Assembly (NCBI GenBank): GCA_017527865.1
Contig: JAFXPN010000002.1
Coordinates: forward strand, 1 to 41,120
From: Clostridiales bacterium
GTDB lineage: Bacteria > Bacillota > Clostridia > Saccharofermentanales > Saccharofermentanaceae
Direction: 5' to 3'
Length of the DNA stretch: 41,120 nucleotides
The translations under genes and the position numbers were made by a program. Positions 8,210-14,598 of this stretch are shown piece after piece. Below the pieces are notes generated by a model. It had not been told where the DNA came from and searched no databases. It saw only the letters and a list, made by a program, of their open reading frames with translations. The first letter of the stretch is position 1. Each line of letters opens with the position of its first letter.

Positions 8210-9564
8210 TATTGACGGGATGTCTTAAGGACTGTCAATGTGCCGTCAGGCACCAGGCTTAAAAGGTTTCCGGTGATCTTTTGACCCGGGATGAGCACCG
8301 GTATCCCGGGCGGATATCTGAAGACATATGAAGCGGATACTCTTCCTGTACACTGATCTGCAGGAAGCTGCTCGGTGTCTTCCGAAGATGCGGCTTCATA
8401 CAAGGGAACCGCGAGGTCAACACCTCCTTCAGGGTACAGCAGTTCGAAGCTATGATCTGCAGTGCCTTCAAGTCCCCTGTCAATATCTGTAAGTATATCC
8501 GCAAAAGCCGTAAGGCTTTCCGCAGTGTCGCCGATCCCGGTCATCGCGATGATATAAGTATCAAATGATGCTTCGGTCTCAACTCCCCTCGCGCGTAGCA
8601 AAGATGTGAGCTCACTGCCGTTGATCACTCCGCCCGTGAGTATCACGAGCTTCGACGGATCGCTCACGGGAACATCCGCAAGCTTAAGATGCTTAAGTTC
8701 TGTCCCGAGTCTTCTCCTGCACTCTTTAAGCGCTCCCGCCCACGGATCGGTGATCCCGGGATTGCCGAGAAGATCGCAGACCACACGGCTTACTCCCGAC
8801 ATCAGGATATAGGACGGACTCGATGACTCGAATACATCCATATAATGTCTTATGAGCCGCAGGCTGATCCTGTCGGAATATGAGAGGAGCAGGGCCGTCT
8901 GCGTGGGAGCATGAAGAGTCTTATGGATACTCTTGATGACGACATCGGCATAAGATGTCCCGGGGAAATAACCGTTAAGGCCGAAGTGCGCTCCGTGCGA
9001 CTCGTCGACGATAAGTGCAGCATCATGTTCTTTACAGCTGTCATAGATCGCGCGGGTATCGCTGACAACCCCTTCATAAGTCGGAGATGTTATGACCACG
9101 GTCCTTATGGAAGGATCCGACTCGAGCACGGATCTGATCTTCCCGGGATCGATCCCGACAAAGAACGGCAGTCCGGGATAGCGTTCAGGGTTCACCACGG
9201 CAAAATCCGAACGGGATATCTCCAATCCGTGCCAGACGGAAATATGGCAGTTGGATGCGATAAGCATCTTGCCGCGGCATGCTGCCGCATTGACGGCTGC
9301 AAGTATAGGAGCTGTTGCGCCGTTCACGGAGACAACGGCTGCACCGGCACCCCATACAGATGCCGCATCCTCTTCGAGCTTCTTCAATATCCCTGAAGGC
9401 CGGTGAAGATCGTCAAATCCCTCGATCTCAGTTATGTCGTTCTGAAGATACATAGGCACAAGACCGGTATTTCTCTTATGCCCCGGCATGTGCATCGGAA
9501 TGATGTTTTTATCTGTATAGCTGTTGAGTTGATCTTCGAGCCTGTCCATGGAATTATCCGTCAT
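8206..9564 (-). CDS. PLP-dependent Orn/Lys/Arg decarboxylase-family protein
   Basis: This 452-residue fold-type-I PLP enzyme belongs to the short Gram-positive lysine/ornithine/arginine decarboxylase group (SpeA/Cad/YaaO-like). Visible motifs are PMHMPGHKR near 23-31, the substrate/PLP region GAAVVSVNGAT, the cofactor Asp in VDESHGAHF (D187), and the Schiff-base Lys in SIHKTLHA (K215). The C-terminal part ends with the RYPPGIPVLIPG motif typical of the family. It would decarboxylate a basic amino acid to a polyamine; the exact substrate cannot be read. The start is uncertain: ATG 9564 and ATG 9549 both lack a good SD. It follows a terminator and ends just before the SCIFF promoter, so it is probably transcribed on its own. 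Confidence 0.85.
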   Translation of the reverse strand: MTDNSMDRLEDQLNSYTDKNIIPMHMPGHKRNTGLVPMYLQNDITEIEGFDDLHRPSGILKKLEEDAASVWGAGAAVVSVNGATAPILAAVNAAACRGKMLIASNCHISVWHGLEISRSDFAVVNPERYPGLPFFVGIDPGKIRSVLESDPSIRTVVITSPTYEGVVSDTRAIYDSCKEHDAALIVDESHGAHFGLNGYFPGTSYADVVIKSIHKTLHAPTQTALLLSYSDRISLRLIRHYMDVFESSSPSYILMSGVSRVVCDLLGNPGITDPWAGALKECRRRLGTELKHLKLADVPVSDPSKLVILTGGVINGSELTSLLRARGVETEASFDTYIIAMTGIGDTAESLTAFADILTDIDRGLEGTADHSFELLYPEGGVDLAVPLYEAASSEDTEQLPADQCTGRVSASYVFRYPPGIPVLIPGQKITGNLLSLVPDGTLTVLKTSRQY

Positions 9565-9575
9565 TAATCAAGAAA

Positions 9576-9604
9576 CCCCGCCGTCAGAATGATAAACGGC
9601 GGGG
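9576..9604 (-). terminator. Terminator after zinc-ribbon/HD gene
   Basis: A 9-bp GC-rich stem pairs ccccgccgt (9576-9584) with acggcgggg (9596-9604). On the minus strand it is followed by TTTCTT. It ends the transcript of the gene at 9632-10477. Confidence 0.7.
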
Positions 9605-9631
9605 AAAAGAAATGGAGTATAAAGAAAGAAT

Positions 9632-10477
9632 TTACTTAGGTTCGATTACCGTAAAGCTGTAGTTCGTTACGGTGTCGGCGCTCTCATAGACAGACGTCTG
9701 AAGATCGACGGCAGTCTTAAGAATGAGTGTGTAAGGAGAAAGCTTTCCGCCCAATGCATCAACATTTGCAGCATAGCTTATTGCCTGGGCCTCATCATCG
9801 CTCAGGAGCATATACTGGGATACGAGATAAAGGCTTCTTACTCCGATATCCATATGAACGAGCTTGGGATTAATGGAATATGTATTCTTGGGAGTCGTAT
9901 CGGATGTTGTCGAGATACGTGTGGAGAAGGAAAGTCCGAGAGTAGATCCTGTTGAGGAAGAAGGAGCTTCCTTTACAAGGAAATAAGGCTTGCCTTCAAT
10001 GCCGACCTTGCCGACATCGTGGAACAGACCGATGATGATCGCAGATTCCTCATCGAGCTGAGGCATTATCGTATCCTTGATCCTCAAAAGCTGCTTGGTG
10101 ACCGAGACGCTTCTGATAAGAAGCCCCTTCTCGCATGCAAGAGGTCCCTCGAGTTCGGCAGGTGCCGTAAGCCAGTTCGTTCTGTTCTCGAGGAAATCGA
10201 TGAAGTGATCGAACTCTGTCTTTCTCTTTACGACTGCCGCCTTAAGCTGGTTGTACAGCTCATCGACATTACTTGCCTTTACGTCAACCATCGGCATGAT
10301 GCCCGCAACGCCCTTGGGAGCCGCTGCCACACCTGTAGCTGCCGCAGATACGGCTGCTGCTTCAGCGGGTACGGCGGTTGTGCCTGCATCGCTGTTCTCG
10401 GCAAAATTAAACTTACACTTAGGGCATCTGATAGCCTGGTTTGCAATGACCATTCCGCAATCGGGACACTTTTTCAT
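9632..10477 (-). CDS. Zinc-ribbon protein fused to a degenerate HD-like domain
   Basis: This is a 281-residue protein. The N-terminus is a treble-clef zinc ribbon with C4-x2-C7 and C18-x2-C21 (CPDCG and CPKCK). An Ala/Gly/Val-rich linker runs from about 30 to 62. From about 65 it resembles small HD-superfamily proteins, with GLFHDVGK (H153, D154) and a late KTAVDLQ Asp. The first metal-binding His of HD domains seems to be missing: the segment that normally reads GLLEHS is GLLIRS here (R122). Later parts fit a hydrolase fold only loosely. It may therefore bind rather than cleave nucleotides, or use a different metal set. A good SD (GGAGG) and promoter precede it, and a terminator follows, so it stands alone. 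Function unknown. Confidence 0.72.
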   Translation of the reverse strand: MKKCPDCGMVIANQAIRCPKCKFNFAENSDAGTTAVPAEAAAVSAAATGVAAAPKGVAGIMPMVDVKASNVDELYNQLKAAVVKRKTEFDHFIDFLENRTNWLTAPAELEGPLACEKGLLIRSVSVTKQLLRIKDTIMPQLDEESAIIIGLFHDVGKVGIEGKPYFLVKEAPSSSTGSTLGLSFSTRISTTSDTTPKNTYSINPKLVHMDIGVRSLYLVSQYMLLSDDEAQAISYAANVDALGGKLSPYTLILKTAVDLQTSVYESADTVTNYSFTVIEPK

Positions 10478-10520
10478 ACAATGAAGCCTCCATTCCAGTT
10501 CTTTTATTTACGATGTGTAT

Positions 10521-10549
10521 ATCATACAACTTGCAAACCTCGTTTTCAA
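10521..10549 (-). promoter_or_regulatory. Promoter of zinc-ribbon/HD gene
   Basis: On the minus strand TTGAAA (10544-10549) precedes TATGAT (10521-10526) by 17 nt, 43 nt before the start codon. Confidence 0.55.
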
Positions 10550-10605
10550 TTTCATTAGTGCAGAATGACAACATTTTACAAAAAAGTCAAAAACTGGATT
10601 CCGGA

Positions 10606-11262
10606 TCACTTACGTTTCTTTTTAATATTCTCTGAGATCCCCTTAAAATACGTTCGCGGCGATATCTTCATCGGGAAGTACTGCATTCTTCCCGTCCGCT
10701 GCGCGGCATATACCATTTCCTTCTCCCTTTGGCTGACTTTTACGTTCCGGTTCATCATGTAATCTTCAGTCCCGGGAGCCTCAAAATAAAACCTGTAGTG
10801 AGCGGCATACGCATCCCCTAATCCGAGCACATGTCCGAATTCGTGCGCCGATACCCTCATAAACCGGGGAACACTGAAATTGTTCCTAAGATTCATATGG
10901 ATATTGCCGGGGTTCCTCTTAGACCAGTTGAGCATGAAGGATTCGGGATGAAATGCATGCGTAAACAGTCCCCAGCCCCATCTCCACCAACGGCTCATAA
11001 CATACGAAGTATTGGTGAGTTTTGCCGGCAGGACTTTGATATGCGGTCTCTTGTCGTCAGGTCCGACCCTTATGATGCTGACCTTGAACCCCGCTTCGCC
11101 CCAGTGTTTCTTTACACCTTCTGTAAAGATATCCGCGTAGGTCTTGTCCTCCCCTTCGAAAAGCCGGTCAAATGATTCGTGAAACGCCGCGTAACAGACG
11201 ATCTCATCGTCTGTTACGGTAACGGGATATCTGTTCGTGTTCCTGATCTCCTTGGTTTCCAT
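10606..11262 (-). CDS. Metzincin-like zinc metalloprotease without signal peptide
   Basis: This 218-residue protein carries the extended zinc motif HEFGHVLGLGD (H140, E141, H144, third ligand D150) and a Met-turn-like DYMMN about 20 residues later. This is the metzincin pattern; Asp as third ligand is known from snapalysin-type enzymes. There is no signal peptide or transmembrane segment, and a very basic tail (KKKRK) ends the protein. So a cytosolic or non-classically exported enzyme is implied. The start ATG 11262 (or GTG 11265) has no SD; a TACAAT box stands 7 nt upstream, which would make the mRNA leaderless. It diverges from divIC. The substrate is unknown. I am fairly sure of the fold motif and unsure of the role. 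Confidence 0.75.
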   Translation of the reverse strand: METKEIRNTNRYPVTVTDDEIVCYAAFHESFDRLFEGEDKTYADIFTEGVKKHWGEAGFKVSIIRVGPDDKRPHIKVLPAKLTNTSYVMSRWWRWGWGLFTHAFHPESFMLNWSKRNPGNIHMNLRNNFSVPRFMRVSAHEFGHVLGLGDAYAAHYRFYFEAPGTEDYMMNRNVKVSQREKEMVYAAQRTGRMQYFPMKISPRTYFKGISENIKKKRK

Positions 11263-11269
11263 CACACTG

Positions 11270-11275
11270 ATTGTA
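11270..11275 (-). promoter_or_regulatory. -10 box directly before metzincin start
   Basis: TACAAT on the minus strand ends 7 nt before ATG 11262. No SD is present between them, and no good -35 box is seen. Confidence 0.35.
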
Positions 11276-11336
11276 GCATTTATTACAGTATCATTAAAAA
11301 GCTTTTCGAGGCATAGAGGGGGGCGCTGTTTTCTAT

Positions 11337-11342
11337 TAAAAT
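11337..11342 (+). promoter_or_regulatory. -10 box directly before divIC start
   Basis: TAAAAT ends exactly 6 nt before ATG 11349, with GACGCT between and no SD. A run of six G lies upstream instead of a recognisable -35 box. Confidence 0.35.
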
Positions 11343-11348
11343 GACGCT

Positions 11349-11681
11349 ATGAGCGAGACCATGAAAAACGACGGCATCAAGAAGAGAAGAAGAAGGCGGA
11401 ACGGAGGCTTTTCCCTGCCGACGACTCTCATATGCATCGCTTTTGTAGTAGTGGTGGTTCTTTGCGCGACCAAGTATTATGATGTCAGATCCGCAAGGAT
11501 CAGGCTCGAACAGGAGAAAGCGGCTCTGGAGGCTCAGAAAGCAGCGCTTGAGGACCGCAATAACAATATCCTGGCAAGAGGCGTTGCGGGGCAAGATGCA
11601 TCTTATGTGGAAGATGTCGCAAGGAGTCAGCTCGACATGGTATATCCCGGCGAGATAATATTCCGCACCACGGGAAGTTAA
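11349..11681 (+). CDS. Septum formation initiator, DivIC/FtsB family
   Basis: This is a 110-residue bitopic membrane protein. A very basic cytoplasmic segment (KKRRRRR, about 11-18) precedes one transmembrane helix (about 22-41). An extracellular coiled coil rich in Glu, Ala and Leu follows (about 46-75), then a short domain ending in YPGEIIFR. The latter matches the conserved end of DivIC/FtsB proteins, which link FtsL and the septal peptidoglycan synthases in the divisome. FtsL is the main alternative, but the YPGE ending favours DivIC. It is on the plus strand, alone among minus-strand genes, and its stop overlaps by 4 nt the 3' end of the convergent small gene. No SD is visible before the ATG. 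Confidence 0.8.
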   Translation: MSETMKNDGIKKRRRRRNGGFSLPTTLICIAFVVVVVLCATKYYDVRSARIRLEQEKAALEAQKAALEDRNNNILARGVAGQDASYVEDVARSQLDMVYPGEIIFRTTGS

Positions 11682-11938
11682 CGGATCATCTTAATCTGGA
11701 ATTTATCGAATCTGACTTTCTCGAGAAACTGTTCATCGAAGAATATGGTCTGATGGAAGGCCGCGAATTCACGCGTGTTCTGCTTCATCCATACCGGCAT
11801 GGGTATATCCATCTGGCGGCAGAGTTCCACGAGCGCTTCATCGAGCTCCTTTACAAAACTTGCTTCCGGGTTCTCATACTTTATCTCATGTATCTGAAGG
11901 AGCTTGTTTCCGCTTAATAGTCTTCCCTCGAGTGTCAT
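11678..11938 (-). CDS. Conserved small protein of unknown function
   Basis: This is an 86-residue acidic-to-neutral cytosolic protein with no signal peptide, membrane segment or cysteine pair beyond one Cys. It begins MTLEGRLLSGNK, has a helical middle (ELDEALVELCRQMDIPMPVWM) and ends FDKFQIKMI. The pattern (N-terminal beta, amphipathic helix, MPxWxxxNTREF, C-terminal beta) looks like a conserved clostridial family that I cannot name. It converges on divIC with a 4-nt stop overlap. GGAGG lies 15 nt before the ATG, rather far for an SD, so the start is uncertain. Confidence 0.6.
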   Translation of the reverse strand: MTLEGRLLSGNKLLQIHEIKYENPEASFVKELDEALVELCRQMDIPMPVWMKQNTREFAAFHQTIFFDEQFLEKVRFDKFQIKMIR

Positions 11939-12014
11939 ACCTGATACTTTGCGCCTCCGGTGGAACTTTGCCTATATTTTGCCCTTTTTCACTGTGAAAG
12001 TAAACGGACGGGGG

Positions 12015-12023
12015 TGGTAGGAT
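12015..12023 (+). promoter_or_regulatory. Extended -10 promoter of candidate small RNA
   Basis: TGGTAGGAT is an extended -10 element (TGn plus a TATAAT-like hexamer) preceded by GGGGG. The same arrangement, CGGGGG(A)TGGTA(A/G)GATAT followed by TTCAAT and GTTCCT, occurs at the flotillin promoter (19910-19943). Confidence 0.45.
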
Positions 12024-12029
12024 ATAGAT

Positions 12030-12101
12030 GTTTCAATAATGTTCCTTACTTCATAACACCCTCCTTTCAAGGCACGAATAAAGTTCGTGCCTCTTTTATT
12101 T
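12030..12101 (+). ncRNA. Candidate small RNA with anti-Shine-Dalgarno-like C-rich stretch
   Basis: Between the promoter-like element at 12015-12023 and a terminator lies about 72 nt with no gene. The terminator stem pairs aggcacgaa (12070-12078) with ttcgtgcct (12084-12092) and is followed by CTTTTATTTAT, so it works on the plus strand. Just before the stem an unpaired stretch reads AACACCCTCCTTTCAAGG. This resembles the anti-SD end of 16S rRNA and the C-rich seed of RsaE/RoxS-type regulators. A 5-codon ORF (ATG TTC CTT ACT TCA TAA) overlaps it. No plus-strand gene lies downstream, so a leader role is unlikely. No expression evidence exists. Confidence 0.4.
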
Positions 12102-12120
12102 ATCCGGTGTTATCTGTTCG

Positions 12121-13041
12121 TCAGAGTATCCTCATTACCCAGCAGCCGGTCATCTGCGGCGCAATGGATTCAAAGGTCCACAGCTGCGAAGTCCTCACTG
12201 CGCTGCCGGGATCCCTTATCTCGTAGCCTTCTTCAGAATAGCCCGTGATAAGTATGTATTGGTCGGTATTGGTAAATGTACCGGGACCCATATGGCAGAC
12301 AATGATGTTGCCCACGTCAAGATTCCTGTTGATCCTGTCCTGATCGGCGGTTATGGGGGTTACATCTATCCCGAGGCCTATCGCCCCGTCGTTCATGAGC
12401 ATCCAGGAGGTCCCGTCCTCTGTAATATATCCGTTATTCTCGGCATATCCTGCCATCCATGCAGGATTCATGCCGTTATCGCCCAGAAGATATGTTGCGA
12501 CCATGGACAGGGCCGTCGGGCCGCCGCCCGTTAATCCCATGACACTGCCGGCATATGATTTGTATCCCCATCTCGTATCATACTGATAATACTTAGGAAC
12601 TGTCAGCGGACTTACATCGGAAGAAACATCTATCTGACCCGGAAGATCAGGGGCATCCTGGGTTCCGATAAGCTCCGGATACTGAAGAACAAAATCCAGC
12701 ATCCCGGGATCACTGCAGATGAGGTTCGCGGCATCAACCGGATATGCGAACGGGTCGATGCCGTGATCTGCCGCATATGCTTCGATAACAGCCTGACATT
12801 CGGCCACCGTCGTCAGTGGATATGAGGAATAATCGTCCGGACGGACTGTCTGCTCTGTCATGCCTTCAGCCTGCGATTCTGCAGACTCGATGACAACAGT
12901 CCCCGAAGGCTCTGACATTCCGGATCCCTCGTTAACAGATCTTCCCGGTGACAAGACCATGAGGACCGAGACGGTCACAATGACAAGGATGAGGGCGGTA
13001 AGTCCCGCTATATACAATCTGATCTTTCCGTTCGAACCCAT
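12121..13041 (-). CDS. C39-like peptidase-fold membrane protein lacking catalytic residues
   Basis: This is a 306-residue protein with one N-terminal transmembrane helix (about 8-30), a Ser/Glu-rich spacer, a helical region (about 75-130) and a C39_2-like papain-fold domain (about 148-306). In active relatives the nucleophile lies in GCGPT; here residues 172-176 read GGGPT, so Cys is replaced by Gly173 (codon GGC). The His that normally precedes [FY]I/V in the HF-I-V segment is Gln261 (DQYILITGY), while the RDP Asp at 277 stays. It therefore looks like a pseudoenzyme, anchored outside the membrane, that may bind peptide or cell-wall ligands. ATG 13041 has no SD; TATAAT lies 6 nt before it. 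A terminator sits downstream of the neighbouring lipoprotein gene, upstream of this one. Confidence 0.75.
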   Translation of the reverse strand: MGSNGKIRLYIAGLTALILVIVTVSVLMVLSPGRSVNEGSGMSEPSGTVVIESAESQAEGMTEQTVRPDDYSSYPLTTVAECQAVIEAYAADHGIDPFAYPVDAANLICSDPGMLDFVLQYPELIGTQDAPDLPGQIDVSSDVSPLTVPKYYQYDTRWGYKSYAGSVMGLTGGGPTALSMVATYLLGDNGMNPAWMAGYAENNGYITEDGTSWMLMNDGAIGLGIDVTPITADQDRINRNLDVGNIIVCHMGPGTFTNTDQYILITGYSEEGYEIRDPGSAVRTSQLWTFESIAPQMTGCWVMRIL

Positions 13042-13047
13042 AGGTTA

Positions 13048-13053
13048 ATTATA
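13048..13053 (-). promoter_or_regulatory. -10 box directly before C39-like gene start
   Basis: A perfect TATAAT on the minus strand ends 6 nt before ATG 13041, with TAACCT between and no SD. The -35 region is not recognisable because the terminator of the previous gene lies there. Confidence 0.45.
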
Positions 13054-13064
13054 TAACATAAAAA

Positions 13065-13088
13065 GGGGCTGCAGGTCAGTGCAGCCCC
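13065..13088 (-). terminator. Terminator after lipoprotein gene 13117-14457
   Basis: ggggctgca (13065-13073) pairs with tgcagcccc (13080-13088), a 9-bp GC-rich stem with a 6-nt loop. On the minus strand TTTTTATG follows. Confidence 0.8.
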
Positions 13089-13116
13089 CGTATCTGTCAT
13101 TTAACGGCAGGTAATA

Positions 13117-14457
13117 TCAGGAAACAGTTGCTTCAGCAGTGAAGTAGATAACTGTTCCGTTGGAATCGGATGCGCCGATCAGCCAATAAGTACCTGCGTC
13201 AAGTCCGCCGTTCTGAACATACTGGAACTCATAGAAATAACCGTTTGTGTACTCGGAAGGAGTGATTGTTCCGGAATGGACCATCTCTGCATCATATTGA
13301 TCACCGTCTGCTGAATAGTATACTTCGTAGTAAACGGGATAGTTTGCAAGATTGTCTTCATCCAATACCTGGCATGTGAACTCGATCGTATCCTCGTCAG
13401 TGCCGTACTCACCTGTCTCCATTGAGGCGGATGATGCACTGGGAGAATATGTATACCAGTAGGTGTAGACACCCTCATCCCATGTATCGTTGTCGACAAC
13501 ATCGCTTCCGTCGGGAACTACGTCGACAACAGAAACGCTGCTGTCTTCCTGAACAGTACATGTATCGTCTGCAAGAACATTGCCTGCAAGATCATATACT
13601 ACGCAGCGGTACTGACCTGCTACGAGGCAGCCTTCATCGTTAACCTGTGCCTGGGAGTCGTAATCCTCACCGTAGTAGCTCTCGATGTAGTAACCCTGGT
13701 CAGAGCACTCATCGCTTGTAAAGATAAGTGTGCCGTCGAGATAATACTCATATGTGAACTGCCACTCGATCGCCTGACCTTCCTCTGTAGGGATGATGTC
13801 AAGTTCGATCGTATAAGGATCTGTATAGACGCCGTCGTTGGAACCCCACCATACGATCTCCTCGATCAAATCGGGAGAGATAGACGGTGCAAATTCAAAA
13901 TCGAATGCATCATCATAGAACGCATAAACATCATAAAGATTCTTACCGTTCTTATCCTTTACAAGCCAAGTATTATCCTCGTAAACGAGATTGATGGTCT
14001 GCTCGATTTCCTTTGTGTCTCCGCTTCCGAGAGCATCAACAAACGCATCGAGATCGCCGCCGTCAGCGATGACATCATCATAGACAGCCTGATAATCAAC
14101 GATTGTATAGACAACGTTGACACTTGCCTTTGCATCCTTCTTTGAAGACTCAACAGAATCTGCATCAATCTCATAGGAAAGAGTTCCTTCGATAGCTCCG
14201 CAGATCGCATCGTAGTCTTCGTTCGACGTATCAGCAGAAGGATCAACATACGCAGTGAGATCTTCCTCAAGATCGTCGCCGTCAACAAGAAGCTCGCAGA
14301 TATCGCTTACTTTGATCTTGGCAACAGCCGCAGCGTAATCCTCAGCAACTTCAAGGACAGCATCGTCATCTTTGTCGAACATGGCGCAGCTTGCGAAAGA
14401 AGCGGTCATGGCAAGGCAGACAGCAGATGCAGTCATTTTCTTAAGATTAACCTTCAT
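13117..14457 (-). CDS. Acidic lipoprotein, paralogue of 14599-15858
   Basis: This 446-residue protein has a lipoprotein signal peptide with a lipobox (FASC, Cys24) and starts at ATG 14457 behind GGAGG. The mature part is extremely acidic. Residues of about 30-180 match the N-terminal half of the paralogue and resemble DUF4878/NTF2-like lipoprotein domains (acid linkers and SYEIDADSVESSK, VYTIVDY, TWLVKDKNG). A ~100-residue Cys-containing module follows (WGSNDGVYTDPYTIELDIIPTEEG onward, in abridged form), with Cys in SDEC, YRC and DTC, likely Ig-like. The C-terminal domain (about 345-446) has no counterpart in the paralogue. It is attached to the outer face of the membrane. The function is unknown; it may bind substrate or envelope components. 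Confidence 0.82.
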   Translation of the reverse strand: MKVNLKKMTASAVCLAMTASFASCAMFDKDDDAVLEVAEDYAAAVAKIKVSDICELLVDGDDLEEDLTAYVDPSADTSNEDYDAICGAIEGTLSYEIDADSVESSKKDAKASVNVVYTIVDYQAVYDDVIADGGDLDAFVDALGSGDTKEIEQTINLVYEDNTWLVKDKNGKNLYDVYAFYDDAFDFEFAPSISPDLIEEIVWWGSNDGVYTDPYTIELDIIPTEEGQAIEWQFTYEYYLDGTLIFTSDECSDQGYYIESYYGEDYDSQAQVNDEGCLVAGQYRCVVYDLAGNVLADDTCTVQEDSSVSVVDVVPDGSDVVDNDTWDEGVYTYWYTYSPSASSASMETGEYGTDEDTIEFTCQVLDEDNLANYPVYYEVYYSADGDQYDAEMVHSGTITPSEYTNGYFYEFQYVQNGGLDAGTYWLIGASDSNGTVIYFTAEATVS

Positions 14458-14500
14458 TTTTCTTCCTCCATTATCATTTTACGCCTAAGCGCTACTCGAT

Positions 14501-14530
14501 ATTATAAAACAAATATAACAATTAGTCTAA
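14501..14530 (-). promoter_or_regulatory. Promoter of lipoprotein gene 13117-14457
   Basis: TATAAT (14501-14506) on the minus strand, with TTAGAC (14525-14530) 18 nt upstream. The -35 box abuts the tail of the preceding terminator. Confidence 0.5.
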
Positions 14531-14534
14531 TAAA

Positions 14535-14560
14535 GAAGGCTCCGATCTCTCGGAGCCTTC
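14535..14560 (-). terminator. Terminator after lipoprotein gene 14599-15858
   Basis: A perfect 11-bp stem (14535-14545 with 14550-14560) with a 4-nt loop is followed on the minus strand by TTTATTA. Confidence 0.85.
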
Positions 14561-14598
14561 TCGGATCACTTATTACGTGATGTTCCGGTCAGATGTAA

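Noticed and set aside
11960..12226. Plus-strand ORF of 88 codons covering the sRNA candidate and the end of the C39-like gene
   Set aside because: It runs through a terminator and into the antisense of a real gene, has no SD and no recognisable protein feature.
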